A stretch of 64,000 nucleotides of DNA, from NCBI RefSeq assembly GCF_020151015.1, contig NZ_CP083746.1, positions 2,509,001 through 2,573,000 of the forward strand, read 5' to 3'. Shown here piece by piece: positions 54,802-63,232 of the stretch. Numbering within the stretch: the stretch's first letter is position 1; each line of letters opens with the position of its first letter. This stretch comes from Pseudomonas sp. p1(2021b) (GTDB taxonomy: Bacteria > Pseudomonadota > Gammaproteobacteria > Pseudomonadales > Pseudomonadaceae). A program made the position numbers and the translations under genes. Below the pieces are notes generated by a model. That model saw only the letters and a list, made by a program, of their open reading frames with translations. It did not search any database and was not told the origin of the DNA.

Positions 54802-55593
54802 ATGTCCCTGAGCGTTGAACAGATTGGCGAATTCCGCGCCTTCGCCGAGCAGTTGGCCGATGCCGCCGCCGAGGCGATCCAGCCGTATTTCCGTGCAAGC
54901 CTGGACGTCGAGGACAAGGGCGGGCGTCTGTACGATCCGGTGACCGTGGCCGACAAAGCCGCCGAAGACGCCATGCGCACGCAGATCCTGGCCCGTTACC
55001 CGGAGCATGGCATTCTCGGCGAGGAACACGGCGCGGCCGTCGGCAGCAGCCCGCTGACCTGGGTCCTGGACCCGATCGATGGCACCCGCGCCTTCATCAC
55101 CGGCCTGCCGCTGTGGGGCACGCTGATCGCCCTGAACGACGGTACCCGCCCGGTCGTGGGGGTGATGAACCAGCCCTTCACCGGCGAACGTTTCGTCGGC
55201 ACCCCCGCCGGCGCCTGGCGCAGTGGTACGCCGCTCAAGACCCGGGCCTGTGCCGACCTGGCCGCGGCCACATTGATGTGCACCACCCCTGACATGTTCG
55301 ACACGCCCGAGCGCAAGGCAGCCTTCGAAGCCGTGGCGCAGAAGGCGCGGCTGATGCGCTACGGTGGCGACTGCTATGCGTATTGCATGCTGGCCTCGGG
55401 CTTCGTCGATGTGATCGTCGAGGCCAGCCTGCAGCCGTACGATGTGCAGGCGCTGATGCCGATCATCGAAGGTGCCGGCGGGGTGATCACTGCCTGGGAT
55501 GGCAGCTCGGCGCAAAATGGCGGTTGCGTGGTGGCGTGTGGCGACCCGGCGCTGCATGCGCAGGTGGTGGAGATGTTGCGTCACGCCATGTAG
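54802..55593 (+). CDS. hisN: Histidinol-phosphatase, inositol-monophosphatase fold
   Basis: A 263 aa Mg-dependent phosphatase. Metal motifs are DPVTVADKAAEDAM, GEEHG and LDPIDGTRAFITGLPLWGTL, and YDVQALMPIIEGAGGVITAW closes the site. Features of this branch (DGTRAFITG, RYGGDCYAY) agree with HisN rather than SuhB or CysQ. GAGG lies upstream of the ATG, and TATGAT at 54764-54769 is a likely -10. It is divergent from the stress protein gene and would remove phosphate from histidinol phosphate. Confidence 0.87.
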   Translation: MSLSVEQIGEFRAFAEQLADAAAEAIQPYFRASLDVEDKGGRLYDPVTVADKAAEDAMRTQILARYPEHGILGEEHGAAVGSSPLTWVLDPIDGTRAFITGLPLWGTLIALNDGTRPVVGVMNQPFTGERFVGTPAGAWRSGTPLKTRACADLAAATLMCTTPDMFDTPERKAAFEAVAQKARLMRYGGDCYAYCMLASGFVDVIVEASLQPYDVQALMPIIEGAGGVITAWDGSSAQNGGCVVACGDPALHAQVVEMLRHAM

Positions 55594-55605
55594 CAGCGGG
55601 GCGCT

Positions 55606-55661
55606 TTGCAGCCCCAATCGCGAGGCCTGGAGGGAGTCTTGCATCGCGATTGGGGCTGCAA
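55606..55661. repeat. 18-bp perfect inverted repeat after hisN
   Basis: TTGCAGCCCCAATCGCGA (55606-55623) and its exact reverse complement (55644-55661) surround a 20-bp loop. It lies 12 bp after the hisN stop. No U-run follows, so it may be a REP-type element that terminates or stabilises the transcript. Confidence 0.75.
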
Positions 55662-55772
55662 GGTAGTCCCGGCGTGTTGCCCACCATCGCACTTTTTCGC
55701 ATTTACGGGCTCTATCCATGGCCAGGCTGGGCCGATGTCCGCCCCAGCCGTTGACCCCAGACCCCGGTGCCG

Positions 55773-56504
55773 ATGGTTGTATCACTGCTGAAACCTTCCT
55801 TGCGCCTGCTCTTGGCAGGCGCCACGCTCGCCCTGTGCGCCTGTACCCAGGAGCAAGGCCGCGACATCATCACCCAGTTCGGTGACGGCAAGCCCAGCGA
55901 GCTGTTCCAGACCAGCGTCGATCGCATGGCGACCCTGGCCATGCGCGACAACCTGCAGAGCTTGTACCTGTTGATGAACAAGCTCTACCAGCGCAACCCC
56001 AGCCAATGGAAACTGTCCGGCTACCTCGATGCCGCCACTGCCGAGCGGCAGATCCGCGTGGCCATTGAGCAGCGTCAGCCCTTGCCTCAGCTGGGCAACC
56101 GCCGTGACCTGGCGGCCTTGAGCTACGCCTTGAGCCCGGAATTTCGCGGCGACCGGGTAGGGGCGTTCATCTACGCCATCGGCAGCATGGTGATCACTGC
56201 CCACGGCGGGCGCACCGAGTTCTATATGACCGACACCATCGACCCGCTGTTCGTCAACAATGCTGCGCGCAACATCGAGAAGGCCACCTGGATGCTCAGC
56301 CAGCGCCAGGATGCCAACGGGGTGTTGCTGCTGTTCTCCAACGAGATTTCCGAAGAAGGCAGCAACCTGAGCTTCGCCGTGGAGTTCGGCAAGATCGTGG
56401 CGCGGCTGGACCTGCTGGCCCAGATGCTCGACGAACGCTACCGGCGCATCGGCCTGAACTACGCCCAGAGCCTGTTGCTGATGAACTTCCTGCCGGTGCA
56501 GTAG
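55773..56504 (+). CDS. Lipoprotein of unknown function
   Basis: A 243 aa protein with a signal peptide and lipobox (LLLAGATLALCACTQEQ). The body is mostly helical (FQTSVDRMATLAMRDNLQSL, RNIEKATWMLSQRQDANGVL, GKIVARLDLLAQMLDERYRR) with a hydrophobic stretch VGAFIYAIGSMVITAHGG. I do not recognise the family. The start is ATG at 55773, or GTG at 55767; no good ribosome site precedes either. It precedes the YdjM-like gene by 112 bp on the same strand. Confidence 0.78.
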   Translation: MVVSLLKPSLRLLLAGATLALCACTQEQGRDIITQFGDGKPSELFQTSVDRMATLAMRDNLQSLYLLMNKLYQRNPSQWKLSGYLDAATAERQIRVAIEQRQPLPQLGNRRDLAALSYALSPEFRGDRVGAFIYAIGSMVITAHGGRTEFYMTDTIDPLFVNNAARNIEKATWMLSQRQDANGVLLLFSNEISEEGSNLSFAVEFGKIVARLDLLAQMLDERYRRIGLNYAQSLLLMNFLPVQ

Positions 56505-56616
56505 CGCCTTTGCATGTGTCGAACCCGCAACCGGCTTCCTCCCCCTGCGATAAGGTTTGCACTGCCGGCCGGGATGAAGGTAGCTTCCGGAAAACGACTT
56601 TTCAGGGACTCATACC

Positions 56617-57708
56617 TTGGACTCACTGACCCAAGCCGTCCTCGGCGCCGCCCTGCAAGGTGCGGTGCTGGGGCGCATCCAGGGCCGTCGATCATTGTTG
56701 TATGGTGCGGCCCTTGGCACCCTGCCAGACCTCGACGTGGTCATTCGCTACGCCGACCCAGTCTCGCAGATGACCTTCCACCGAGGCTTTTCCCATTCGA
56801 TCTTCGTGCTCACCGGCCTGGCCTTGCTGCTGGCGTGGCTGGTGAGTGCGATCGGCCGTAGGCGCTGGCCCGAGAAGGGCTACCGCTGGCCGAGGTTGTT
56901 CCTGGCGTTCTGGCTGGCCCTGGTGACCCACCCGATCCTCGACGCCTTCACGGTCTATGGCACCCAGCTGTTCTGGCCGTTGCACCTGACCCCGGAAAGT
57001 TGGGCGGCGGTGTTCATCATCGACCCGGTGTACACCGTGCCGTTACTGGGCGCTGTGCTGTACGCTGCGTTCAAGGGGATGCAGGGCAGGGCGATCTCGC
57101 TGCTGACCCTGGCGCTGGTGTTCAGCACCGCCTACCTGGGCTTTGGCCTGGCCGGGCGCATGGCGGCCGAACAACGCTTCCAGTTCGCGCTGGACCAGCA
57201 GGGCATCGCCGTCAGCGAGGTGCGGGCCGTGCCGCTCGCCTTCAACAGCCTGGTATGGCGGGTATTGGCCAAGACGCCCGATGGGCACTACTACGAAGGC
57301 GTCAGCAGCCTGTTCGACCGCCAGCCGCCGGAAATGCAGCGTCAGTCGTTGAACCTGGAGGCGGCCAAGGTGCTCGACGGCGTGCCGCTGCACGAACGCC
57401 TGCGCTGGTTCACCGATGGCTGGCTGCGCTATGACGTGGTAGGCGATGCCCTGGTGGTGACCGACCTGCGCATGGGCATCCCGGGCAACTACACCTTCCG
57501 CTTCAGCATGGCCCACCGTGACGACACAGGCCACTGGACCGCCGGCACCCCCACGCTGTGGCTGGGCGATGGTGTGGGCTCGATGTTCAACGCCCAGGAC
57601 CTGGCACTGATCTGGCGGCGCATCGTCGAGCAACAACCCCCCCTGCCGCTGGCGGCCTGGACCCAGAAGTACCTGGGCCCGGCACAGGCCGCCGAGGCAG
57701 AGCGCTGA
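56617..57708 (+). CDS. YdjM-like membrane-bound metal-dependent hydrolase family protein
   Basis: A 363 aa inner-membrane protein with TTG start. The N-terminal DUF457/YdjM core has LTQAVLGAALQGAVLG, GTLPDLDVVIRY, FHRGFSHSIFVLTGLALLLA and THPILDAFTVYGTQLFWPLH, with conserved Asp and His residues in the membrane. About six helices are followed by a soluble C-terminal domain of about 150 residues. Substrate is unknown. The TTG start, the absence of a clear ribosome site and the distance to the neighbour suggest modest expression. Confidence 0.85.
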   Translation: MDSLTQAVLGAALQGAVLGRIQGRRSLLYGAALGTLPDLDVVIRYADPVSQMTFHRGFSHSIFVLTGLALLLAWLVSAIGRRRWPEKGYRWPRLFLAFWLALVTHPILDAFTVYGTQLFWPLHLTPESWAAVFIIDPVYTVPLLGAVLYAAFKGMQGRAISLLTLALVFSTAYLGFGLAGRMAAEQRFQFALDQQGIAVSEVRAVPLAFNSLVWRVLAKTPDGHYYEGVSSLFDRQPPEMQRQSLNLEAAKVLDGVPLHERLRWFTDGWLRYDVVGDALVVTDLRMGIPGNYTFRFSMAHRDDTGHWTAGTPTLWLGDGVGSMFNAQDLALIWRRIVEQQPPLPLAAWTQKYLGPAQAAEAER

Positions 57709-57721
57709 GCGCGATATCGGA

Positions 57722-58732
57722 TCAGGAACGAGGCAACCGGCCAGTGACGAAATGCGCCACATCGTTGAAGCCGGGTGTCGAGGCATGCCCTGGGGTCACC
57801 AGCGAATCGATGAAGGCTTCGTCCTCGGCGGTGATCTTCACTTCCAGCGCACCCGCGTAGGTGTCCCACTGGGCCTCGGTACGCGGGCCTACGATCGCAG
57901 AGCTGACCAGGCGATTGTTCAGCACCCAGGCGATGGCGAATTCGACGATACCCACGCCCTTGGCGTCGGTATAGGCGTGGATTTTCTGGGCGATGGCCAG
58001 CGACTCCTGGCGCCACTCCACTTCCATGATGCGCTTGTCCTGTCGCCCGGCACGGCTGCCGGCATCAGGTGTCGAGCCTGGCGCGTACTTGCCGCTGAGC
58101 ACGCCACGGGCCAGTGGGCTGAAGGGCACCACGCCCAGGCCATGGTAGGCGGCGGCGGTCAGCTGCTCGGGCTCGGCCTGGCGGTTGACGATGTTGTACA
58201 GCGGCTGGCTCACCACAGGCTTGGCCACGCCCAGGCGCTCGGCCAGGTTGCAGATCTCGGCGATGCGCCAGCCACGGAAATTGGACACGCCCCAGTAGCG
58301 GATCTTGCCCTGCTGCAGCAGGTCGCCGATCGCCCGCACGGTCTCTTCCAGCGGCACGTTGTGGTCTTCGCGGTGCAGGTAGTAGATGTCCAGGTAGTCC
58401 AGGCCCATGCGCGTCAGGGACGCGTCGAGGGCATTGAACAGGTGCTTGCGCGACAGCCCGCTGCGGTTGGGCACCCCGTCCACCGGGCCATAGCCGGCCT
58501 TGGAGGCGACGATCCAGTCTTGGCGATGGCGCGCCACGGCTTCACCGACGATCTCTTCGGAACGGCCATTGTTATAGACATCGGCGGTATCGATGAAGTT
58601 GATGCCCTGGTCCCAGGCCTTGTCGATGATGCGCAGCGAGTCCTCGGTGCTGGTCTGCTCGCCGAACATCATGCTGCCCAAGGTGAGCGCGGAAACCTGG
58701 AGGCCGCTATGGCCGAGGGGGCGGTAGATCAT
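57722..58732 (-). CDS. Aldo/keto reductase
   Basis: A 336 aa NADPH-dependent reductase of the YajO/Tas-like group. The catalytic tetrad falls in NFIDTADVYNNGRSEE (Asp, Tyr), IVASKAGYG (Lys) and DIYYLHRED (His). NADPH-binding residues follow in AIVGPRTEAQWDTY. It converges on the YdjM-like gene. The physiological carbonyl substrate is unknown. Confidence 0.9.
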   Translation of the reverse strand: MIYRPLGHSGLQVSALTLGSMMFGEQTSTEDSLRIIDKAWDQGINFIDTADVYNNGRSEEIVGEAVARHRQDWIVASKAGYGPVDGVPNRSGLSRKHLFNALDASLTRMGLDYLDIYYLHREDHNVPLEETVRAIGDLLQQGKIRYWGVSNFRGWRIAEICNLAERLGVAKPVVSQPLYNIVNRQAEPEQLTAAAYHGLGVVPFSPLARGVLSGKYAPGSTPDAGSRAGRQDKRIMEVEWRQESLAIAQKIHAYTDAKGVGIVEFAIAWVLNNRLVSSAIVGPRTEAQWDTYAGALEVKITAEDEAFIDSLVTPGHASTPGFNDVAHFVTGRLPRS

Positions 58733-58866
58733 GCTGGAGGGCCTTCTGTTAGGGAGTGTCGGGTTGTTTTACACATATCCCCACAGCAATAAAAGACTTT
58801 GGCCGTCAGCCACAAGGCTTCTCCCTGAGTTTCAAGGGTTGCTCATGCGTAGGTTAAGTCTGATTC

Positions 58867-60399
58867 TCAATCCGGCCACGCATCGATCAATTCTCGTGCC
58901 TCACGACTGCTCAAGGGGCGCTTCATGCGCTGTGACAATGCCGCCATGGCCCTGGAATAGCCTTTGGCGATCACCGCTTCGACCTGGTCATCAACGCACT
59001 GCAAGGCGATGAAATTGCCTTGCTCCGGTTCACCGACATACTCGATGCGGTTCCAGTGACGCCCGTGCCCGAGCACTTCCAGGGTACGCCCGTGCTGGTA
59101 GGTCCAGAAGAATGGTACGTCATCGTAGCGGCGCTGCTCGCCGAGCATGTTGGCAGCGGCGATGACGCCATGCTGTTGGGCCAGGCGCCAGTGTTCGATA
59201 CGCGCCGGGCGACCGGTGAGCGGGAAGGTGGCGATGTCCCCAGCGGCCCAAAGGCCTTCGGCGGCCTGCATCTCGGCGTTCACCGACAGCGACTGGTCAT
59301 CGGCCAGCACCAGACCATGGACAAAGGCGGTGGCCGGTTTGACACCGACGCCCAGCAGGACCAGCGACGTCTCCAGCCGCTCGCCATTGGACAGCACCAC
59401 CGCCTGGACCCTGTCCGCACCTTCGAAGCGCAGCACCTCGGTGGGGCCATGGAACAGCACGCCCTTGCGCTGGTGCAGCTCACGCAGGGTGCGACCGATA
59501 CGCTCGCCCAGCTGTTTGGCCAACGGAATGTCATGACGGGTCACCACATGGACCTGCAGACCATACTTGCGCAAGGCCGAGGCTGCCTCCAGGCCGATGA
59601 AGCCATCGCCAACGATGACCACTGGTTGGCCAGGCTCGGCGGCGTCGAGCAGGTGGGCGGCGTCTTCGCGCGAGCGTAGCAGGCAGATGCCCGGCAATTG
59701 TGCACCTGGGATGTCGAGGCGCCTGGGCTTGCCGCCCGTGGCCAGCAGGGCGGCGTCGTAGTCCAGTCGCTTGCCATCGGACAGGACCACCTGGCGCTTG
59801 GCGACATCCAGGATGCGCACTTTGCCCTGTACACGATCCAGGTGGCCACGGCGCAGGTCGGCGGGGTCCAGCAGGGCAGGGACCTCGTCGGGTGGCATCT
59901 GCCCGGCGATGACGAATTTGTTCAGGGCGGTACGGTCATAGGAGGGCTGGCGTTCCTGGTCCACCCACACCAGACGGCCGCCGAAACCGTGGCCCAGTAA
60001 CGTGGCCACGGCCGCACTGCCGGCGGCGCCCGCACCGATGACCACGAAACAGCGAGCATCGCTGTGACGGGGCGGGTCGCTCTCGGGCACAGCCTGGTCA
60101 TCGACCCAGAGCTCGCCATCTTTGACCTGCACCGGGTAACGGCGCAGGTCCGACAGGGCCGGGGGTTCGCACACGGCGCCTTCGTCCACGGCGAAGGCCG
60201 CCTTGTGCCAAGGGCAGACCAACAGGCCCCCACACACGGCGCCTTCTTCGAGCGGGGCGCCCGCGTGGGGGCAGTTGCCTTGGTAGGCATGGACCTGGTC
60301 GCCCTGGCGAATGAGGATAATCTCTTCGTTGCCGGCCTGGGCTCGCAGGGGCTTGTGTTCGTCGAGCTGGTCGAGGCGGGCCACGCGGTGCTGGGTCAT
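58867..60399 (-). CDS. Rieske-FAD reductase (AIF-like NAD(P)H oxidoreductase)
   Basis: A 510 aa fusion. The N-terminal Rieske domain (about 1-95) has YQGNCPHAGAPLEEG and LLVCPWHKAAF, giving the Cys-His and Cys-His cluster ligands. A pyridine-nucleotide-disulfide-type flavoprotein follows, with VIGAGAAGSAAVATLLGHGF for FAD and VVIVGDGFIGLEAASALRKY for NAD(P)H, then AAGDIATFP. It resembles apoptosis-inducing-factor-like reductases and ferredoxin reductase partners. A 134-bp gap separates it from the upstream aldo/keto reductase start on the same strand. Its electron acceptor is not encoded nearby. Confidence 0.9.
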   Translation of the reverse strand: MTQHRVARLDQLDEHKPLRAQAGNEEIILIRQGDQVHAYQGNCPHAGAPLEEGAVCGGLLVCPWHKAAFAVDEGAVCEPPALSDLRRYPVQVKDGELWVDDQAVPESDPPRHSDARCFVVIGAGAAGSAAVATLLGHGFGGRLVWVDQERQPSYDRTALNKFVIAGQMPPDEVPALLDPADLRRGHLDRVQGKVRILDVAKRQVVLSDGKRLDYDAALLATGGKPRRLDIPGAQLPGICLLRSREDAAHLLDAAEPGQPVVIVGDGFIGLEAASALRKYGLQVHVVTRHDIPLAKQLGERIGRTLRELHQRKGVLFHGPTEVLRFEGADRVQAVVLSNGERLETSLVLLGVGVKPATAFVHGLVLADDQSLSVNAEMQAAEGLWAAGDIATFPLTGRPARIEHWRLAQQHGVIAAANMLGEQRRYDDVPFFWTYQHGRTLEVLGHGRHWNRIEYVGEPEQGNFIALQCVDDQVEAVIAKGYSRAMAALSQRMKRPLSSREARELIDAWPD

Positions 60400-60494
60400 G
60401 GGGCGTCTCCTGGGAACCGTTCAGGTCCATTTGACGCCGTTGTCGCGTAGAGGGTGCAGGCAACCGACGATCGGGGATCGCAACCCCAAGCTTG

Positions 60495-61823
60495 TCAGTC
60501 GGCGCGCACGGCTTTCAGTGCGCCGGCACGGGTCACCCGCAGCGCCACCAGGCTGCCGAACACGATCAAGGCCGCCAGCGAATACAGCGCGGCATCGGTC
60601 GAGCCGGTCTGGTCCTTGATGAAACCGACCAGGTAAGGGCTCAGGAAGCCCGCCATCTGGCCTACCGAGTTGATGATCGCCAGGCCCGCCACGGCGGCAC
60701 TGGCGCTGAGCAGGGCCGTCGGCATCGGCCAGAACATCGGCAGGCCGGTGAGCGCGCCCATGGTGGCGATGGACAGGCCGAGCAGGGCGATGGTCGGGTT
60801 CTGGGCGAAGTTCACCGCGATCAGCAGGCCGATGGCGCCCATCAGCATCGGTACCACCAGGTGCCAGCGGCGTTCGTTGCGCAGGTCTGCCGAGCGGCCG
60901 ACGACGATCATGAACACCCCGGCCAGCAGGTACGGGATGGCGCTCAGCCAACCGATCAGCAGCGGGCTGTCGAAGCCCAGGTTCTTGATGATCGACGGCA
61001 GCCAGAAGTTGATCGCGTACACACCGCTCTGGATGCAGAAGTAGACGAAGCCGAAGGTCCAGATCAGCGGGTTACCCAGCACGGCGAGCACGCCATCACC
61101 GCGTGCGGCTGGCTTGGAGGCGGCGTCGGCCTTGAGGTCGGCCTCGATCAGCTGGCGTTCGGCTGGGCTCAGCCAGGCCGCTTTCTGGTAGCCGTCGCTG
61201 AGCAGCATGATTGCCAGGATACCCAGGGCTACGGTGGGCAGGCCCTGGATCAGGAACATCCACTGCCAGCCGGCCAGGCCATGCTGGCCGGCGGCGAAGT
61301 GGTCGAGGATCCAGCCGGAGAATGGCCCGCCGAGCAGGCCGGAGACCGGGATCGCCGACATGAACAGCGCCATGATACGGCCACGACGGTCGGCCGGGAA
61401 CCAGCGCGAAAGGTACAGCACCACACCCGGGAAGAAGCCCGCCTCGGCGGCGCCGGTGAGCAGGCGCAGGGCGTAGAACTCGGTGGGGGTGGTGACGAAC
61501 AGCAGGCAAGTCGAAAGGCTACCCCAGGCGATCATCATCACCGCGATCCAGCGCCGCGGGCCGAAGCGGTTGAGCGCCAGGTTGCTGGGCAGGCCGCACA
61601 GCACGTAGCCGATGAAGAAGATCCCGGCCCCGAGGCCATAGACGGTTTCGCTGAACTGCAGCGCATCGAGCATCTGCAGCTTGGCGAAGCCGACGTTGAC
61701 GCGGTCCAGGTAGTTGAACAGGTAGCAGATGAAAATGAACGGAATCAGCCGCAGGGTGATGCGCCGGTAGAGCGCATCGCGGGTGATGTCTTTGCCTTGG
61801 TCAGGGGCGGGGCTGTATGCCAT
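60495..61823 (-). CDS. MFS transporter, anion:cation symporter group (sugar acid carrier)
   Basis: A 442 aa carrier with 12 predicted helices. YRRITLRLIPFIFICYLFNY, LDRVNVGFAKLQM and LRLLTGAAEAGFFPGVVLYL are typical of the ACS family (glucarate, galactonate, tartrate, phthalate). I start at 61823 (MAYSPAPDQGK); a longer frame upstream reads into the divergent regulator region. It is divergent from cdaR across 157 bp, and glycerate kinase lies after cdaR, so the likely substrate is a sugar diacid or glycerate. Confidence 0.88.
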   Translation of the reverse strand: MAYSPAPDQGKDITRDALYRRITLRLIPFIFICYLFNYLDRVNVGFAKLQMLDALQFSETVYGLGAGIFFIGYVLCGLPSNLALNRFGPRRWIAVMMIAWGSLSTCLLFVTTPTEFYALRLLTGAAEAGFFPGVVLYLSRWFPADRRGRIMALFMSAIPVSGLLGGPFSGWILDHFAAGQHGLAGWQWMFLIQGLPTVALGILAIMLLSDGYQKAAWLSPAERQLIEADLKADAASKPAARGDGVLAVLGNPLIWTFGFVYFCIQSGVYAINFWLPSIIKNLGFDSPLLIGWLSAIPYLLAGVFMIVVGRSADLRNERRWHLVVPMLMGAIGLLIAVNFAQNPTIALLGLSIATMGALTGLPMFWPMPTALLSASAAVAGLAIINSVGQMAGFLSPYLVGFIKDQTGSTDAALYSLAALIVFGSLVALRVTRAGALKAVRAD

Positions 61824-61980
61824 GATCGGGTTCTCTTTTGTTATGGTTGTCGCCGCGTCGCCTGTTCCGGCGCTCGCCCTGACGAGTCTCGGTGAGCGCA
61901 GCGCGGCTGTCTTTGTGCTTTTGCACAGCCTCTGGCACGGCCTGCTGTGCCGGCGACCAAAGCCTACCAAGGATCCTTGC

Positions 61981-63078
61981 ATGTTCGAACTGGACCACGA
62001 CCTGGCGCAGGACATCGTCGACCGGGCGATGGCCATCCTCCCGTGCAACGTCAATGTCATGGACAGCCAGGGCCTGATCCTGGGCAGTGGCGAGCCGGAG
62101 CGGATCAACACCCGCCACGAGGGCGCGCAACTGGTACTGGCCAACGGCCGGATCGTCGAGCTGGACGTGGACGCGGCCAAGTGCCTGAAGGGCGTGCAGC
62201 CGGGAGTGAACCTGCCCTTGATGCTCGATGGCCGGCTGATCGGGGTGCTGGGCCTGACGGGTGACCCACAGCAGTTGCGCACCTATGGCGAATTGGTGCG
62301 CATGACCGCCGAGATGCTCCTGGCCCAGCGCCACCTGCAGGTGGAGCAGCAATGGCGGCGCCAGCGCTGCGATGACCTGCTGGCCTTGCTGCTGGGCAGC
62401 AGCGGCGACTCGCCACGTTTGCTCGACGAGGCCCAACAGCTGGGGCTCAAACCCCAATTGGCACGGGTCCCTTGCCTGTTCGAGCTCGAGTCCGGGCCAC
62501 CGGCGGAAACCTTGGCTGGCTGGTTGATGAGTCGCTTCCCGGACAGCTGGTGCGTCAGTCCCGCACGGCATTCGCTGCTCTGGTGCCGCCCGGCGAACGT
62601 GGCCTTGGACGAGCAGCGCCTGGTGGAGCGCCTGGCGCGCCATGGCTGGAAGGTCGAACGCCTGGCCCTGGGTAACGTGGCCCATAGCCTGGAGCAGTTG
62701 CGCCGCGGCTATCGGCGGATTCGCGACCTGCTGGCCTATGGCCGCGAAGTGCTGCCAGGCGAGCGCCTGCTCAGCCTTGGTCGTTACCGGTTGCCGGCCT
62801 TGCTCTGGCGCCACCGCAACGACGACGCCCTGGACGAACTGCTCGAGCCGTTGCAGCGCATCCGCGCCAAGGACACCAGCGGGCAATTGCTGGCGACCCT
62901 ACGCGCCTGGTGCGCCCACGACGGGCAGAGCCAGGCCTGTGCAGACGCGCTGGGCATTCACCGCAACAGCCTGCGCTACCGCCTGGAGCGCATTGCCGAA
63001 GTCGGCGAGGTGGACCCATTGCGGCTGGAAGGCATGCTGAGCTTGTATTTGGGGTTGCAGTTGCTGCCGGCGGAATAG
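61981..63078 (+). CDS. cdaR: Sugar diacid utilisation regulator
   Basis: A 365 aa regulator. The N-terminal diacid recognition domain (DHDLAQDIVDRAMAILPCNV, NVMDSQGLILGSGEPERINT, AAKCLKGVQPGVNLPL) is followed by a C-terminal PucR-type helix-turn-helix (TLRAWCAHDGQSQACADALG, IHRNSLRYRLERIAEVG). In E. coli CdaR activates glucarate, galactarate and glycerate genes. Here it sits between an ACS carrier (divergent) and glycerate kinase, so it is likely to activate both. Confidence 0.93.
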   Translation: MFELDHDLAQDIVDRAMAILPCNVNVMDSQGLILGSGEPERINTRHEGAQLVLANGRIVELDVDAAKCLKGVQPGVNLPLMLDGRLIGVLGLTGDPQQLRTYGELVRMTAEMLLAQRHLQVEQQWRRQRCDDLLALLLGSSGDSPRLLDEAQQLGLKPQLARVPCLFELESGPPAETLAGWLMSRFPDSWCVSPARHSLLWCRPANVALDEQRLVERLARHGWKVERLALGNVAHSLEQLRRGYRRIRDLLAYGREVLPGERLLSLGRYRLPALLWRHRNDDALDELLEPLQRIRAKDTSGQLLATLRAWCAHDGQSQACADALGIHRNSLRYRLERIAEVGEVDPLRLEGMLSLYLGLQLLPAE

Positions 63079-63232
63079 GCCTGGCTGTGTAGCGCGTGCT
63101 CCGCCCGATCGCCGGCAAGGCTGGCGCGAAGGCATTCGCCCAAACACCACCACCACGCTTTTGTGCATTCGCCAGAGGCCACCTTGCGCTACACCTGTCA
63201 GCATGCGGGCTATCTGGATCAGGAGAATCCCC

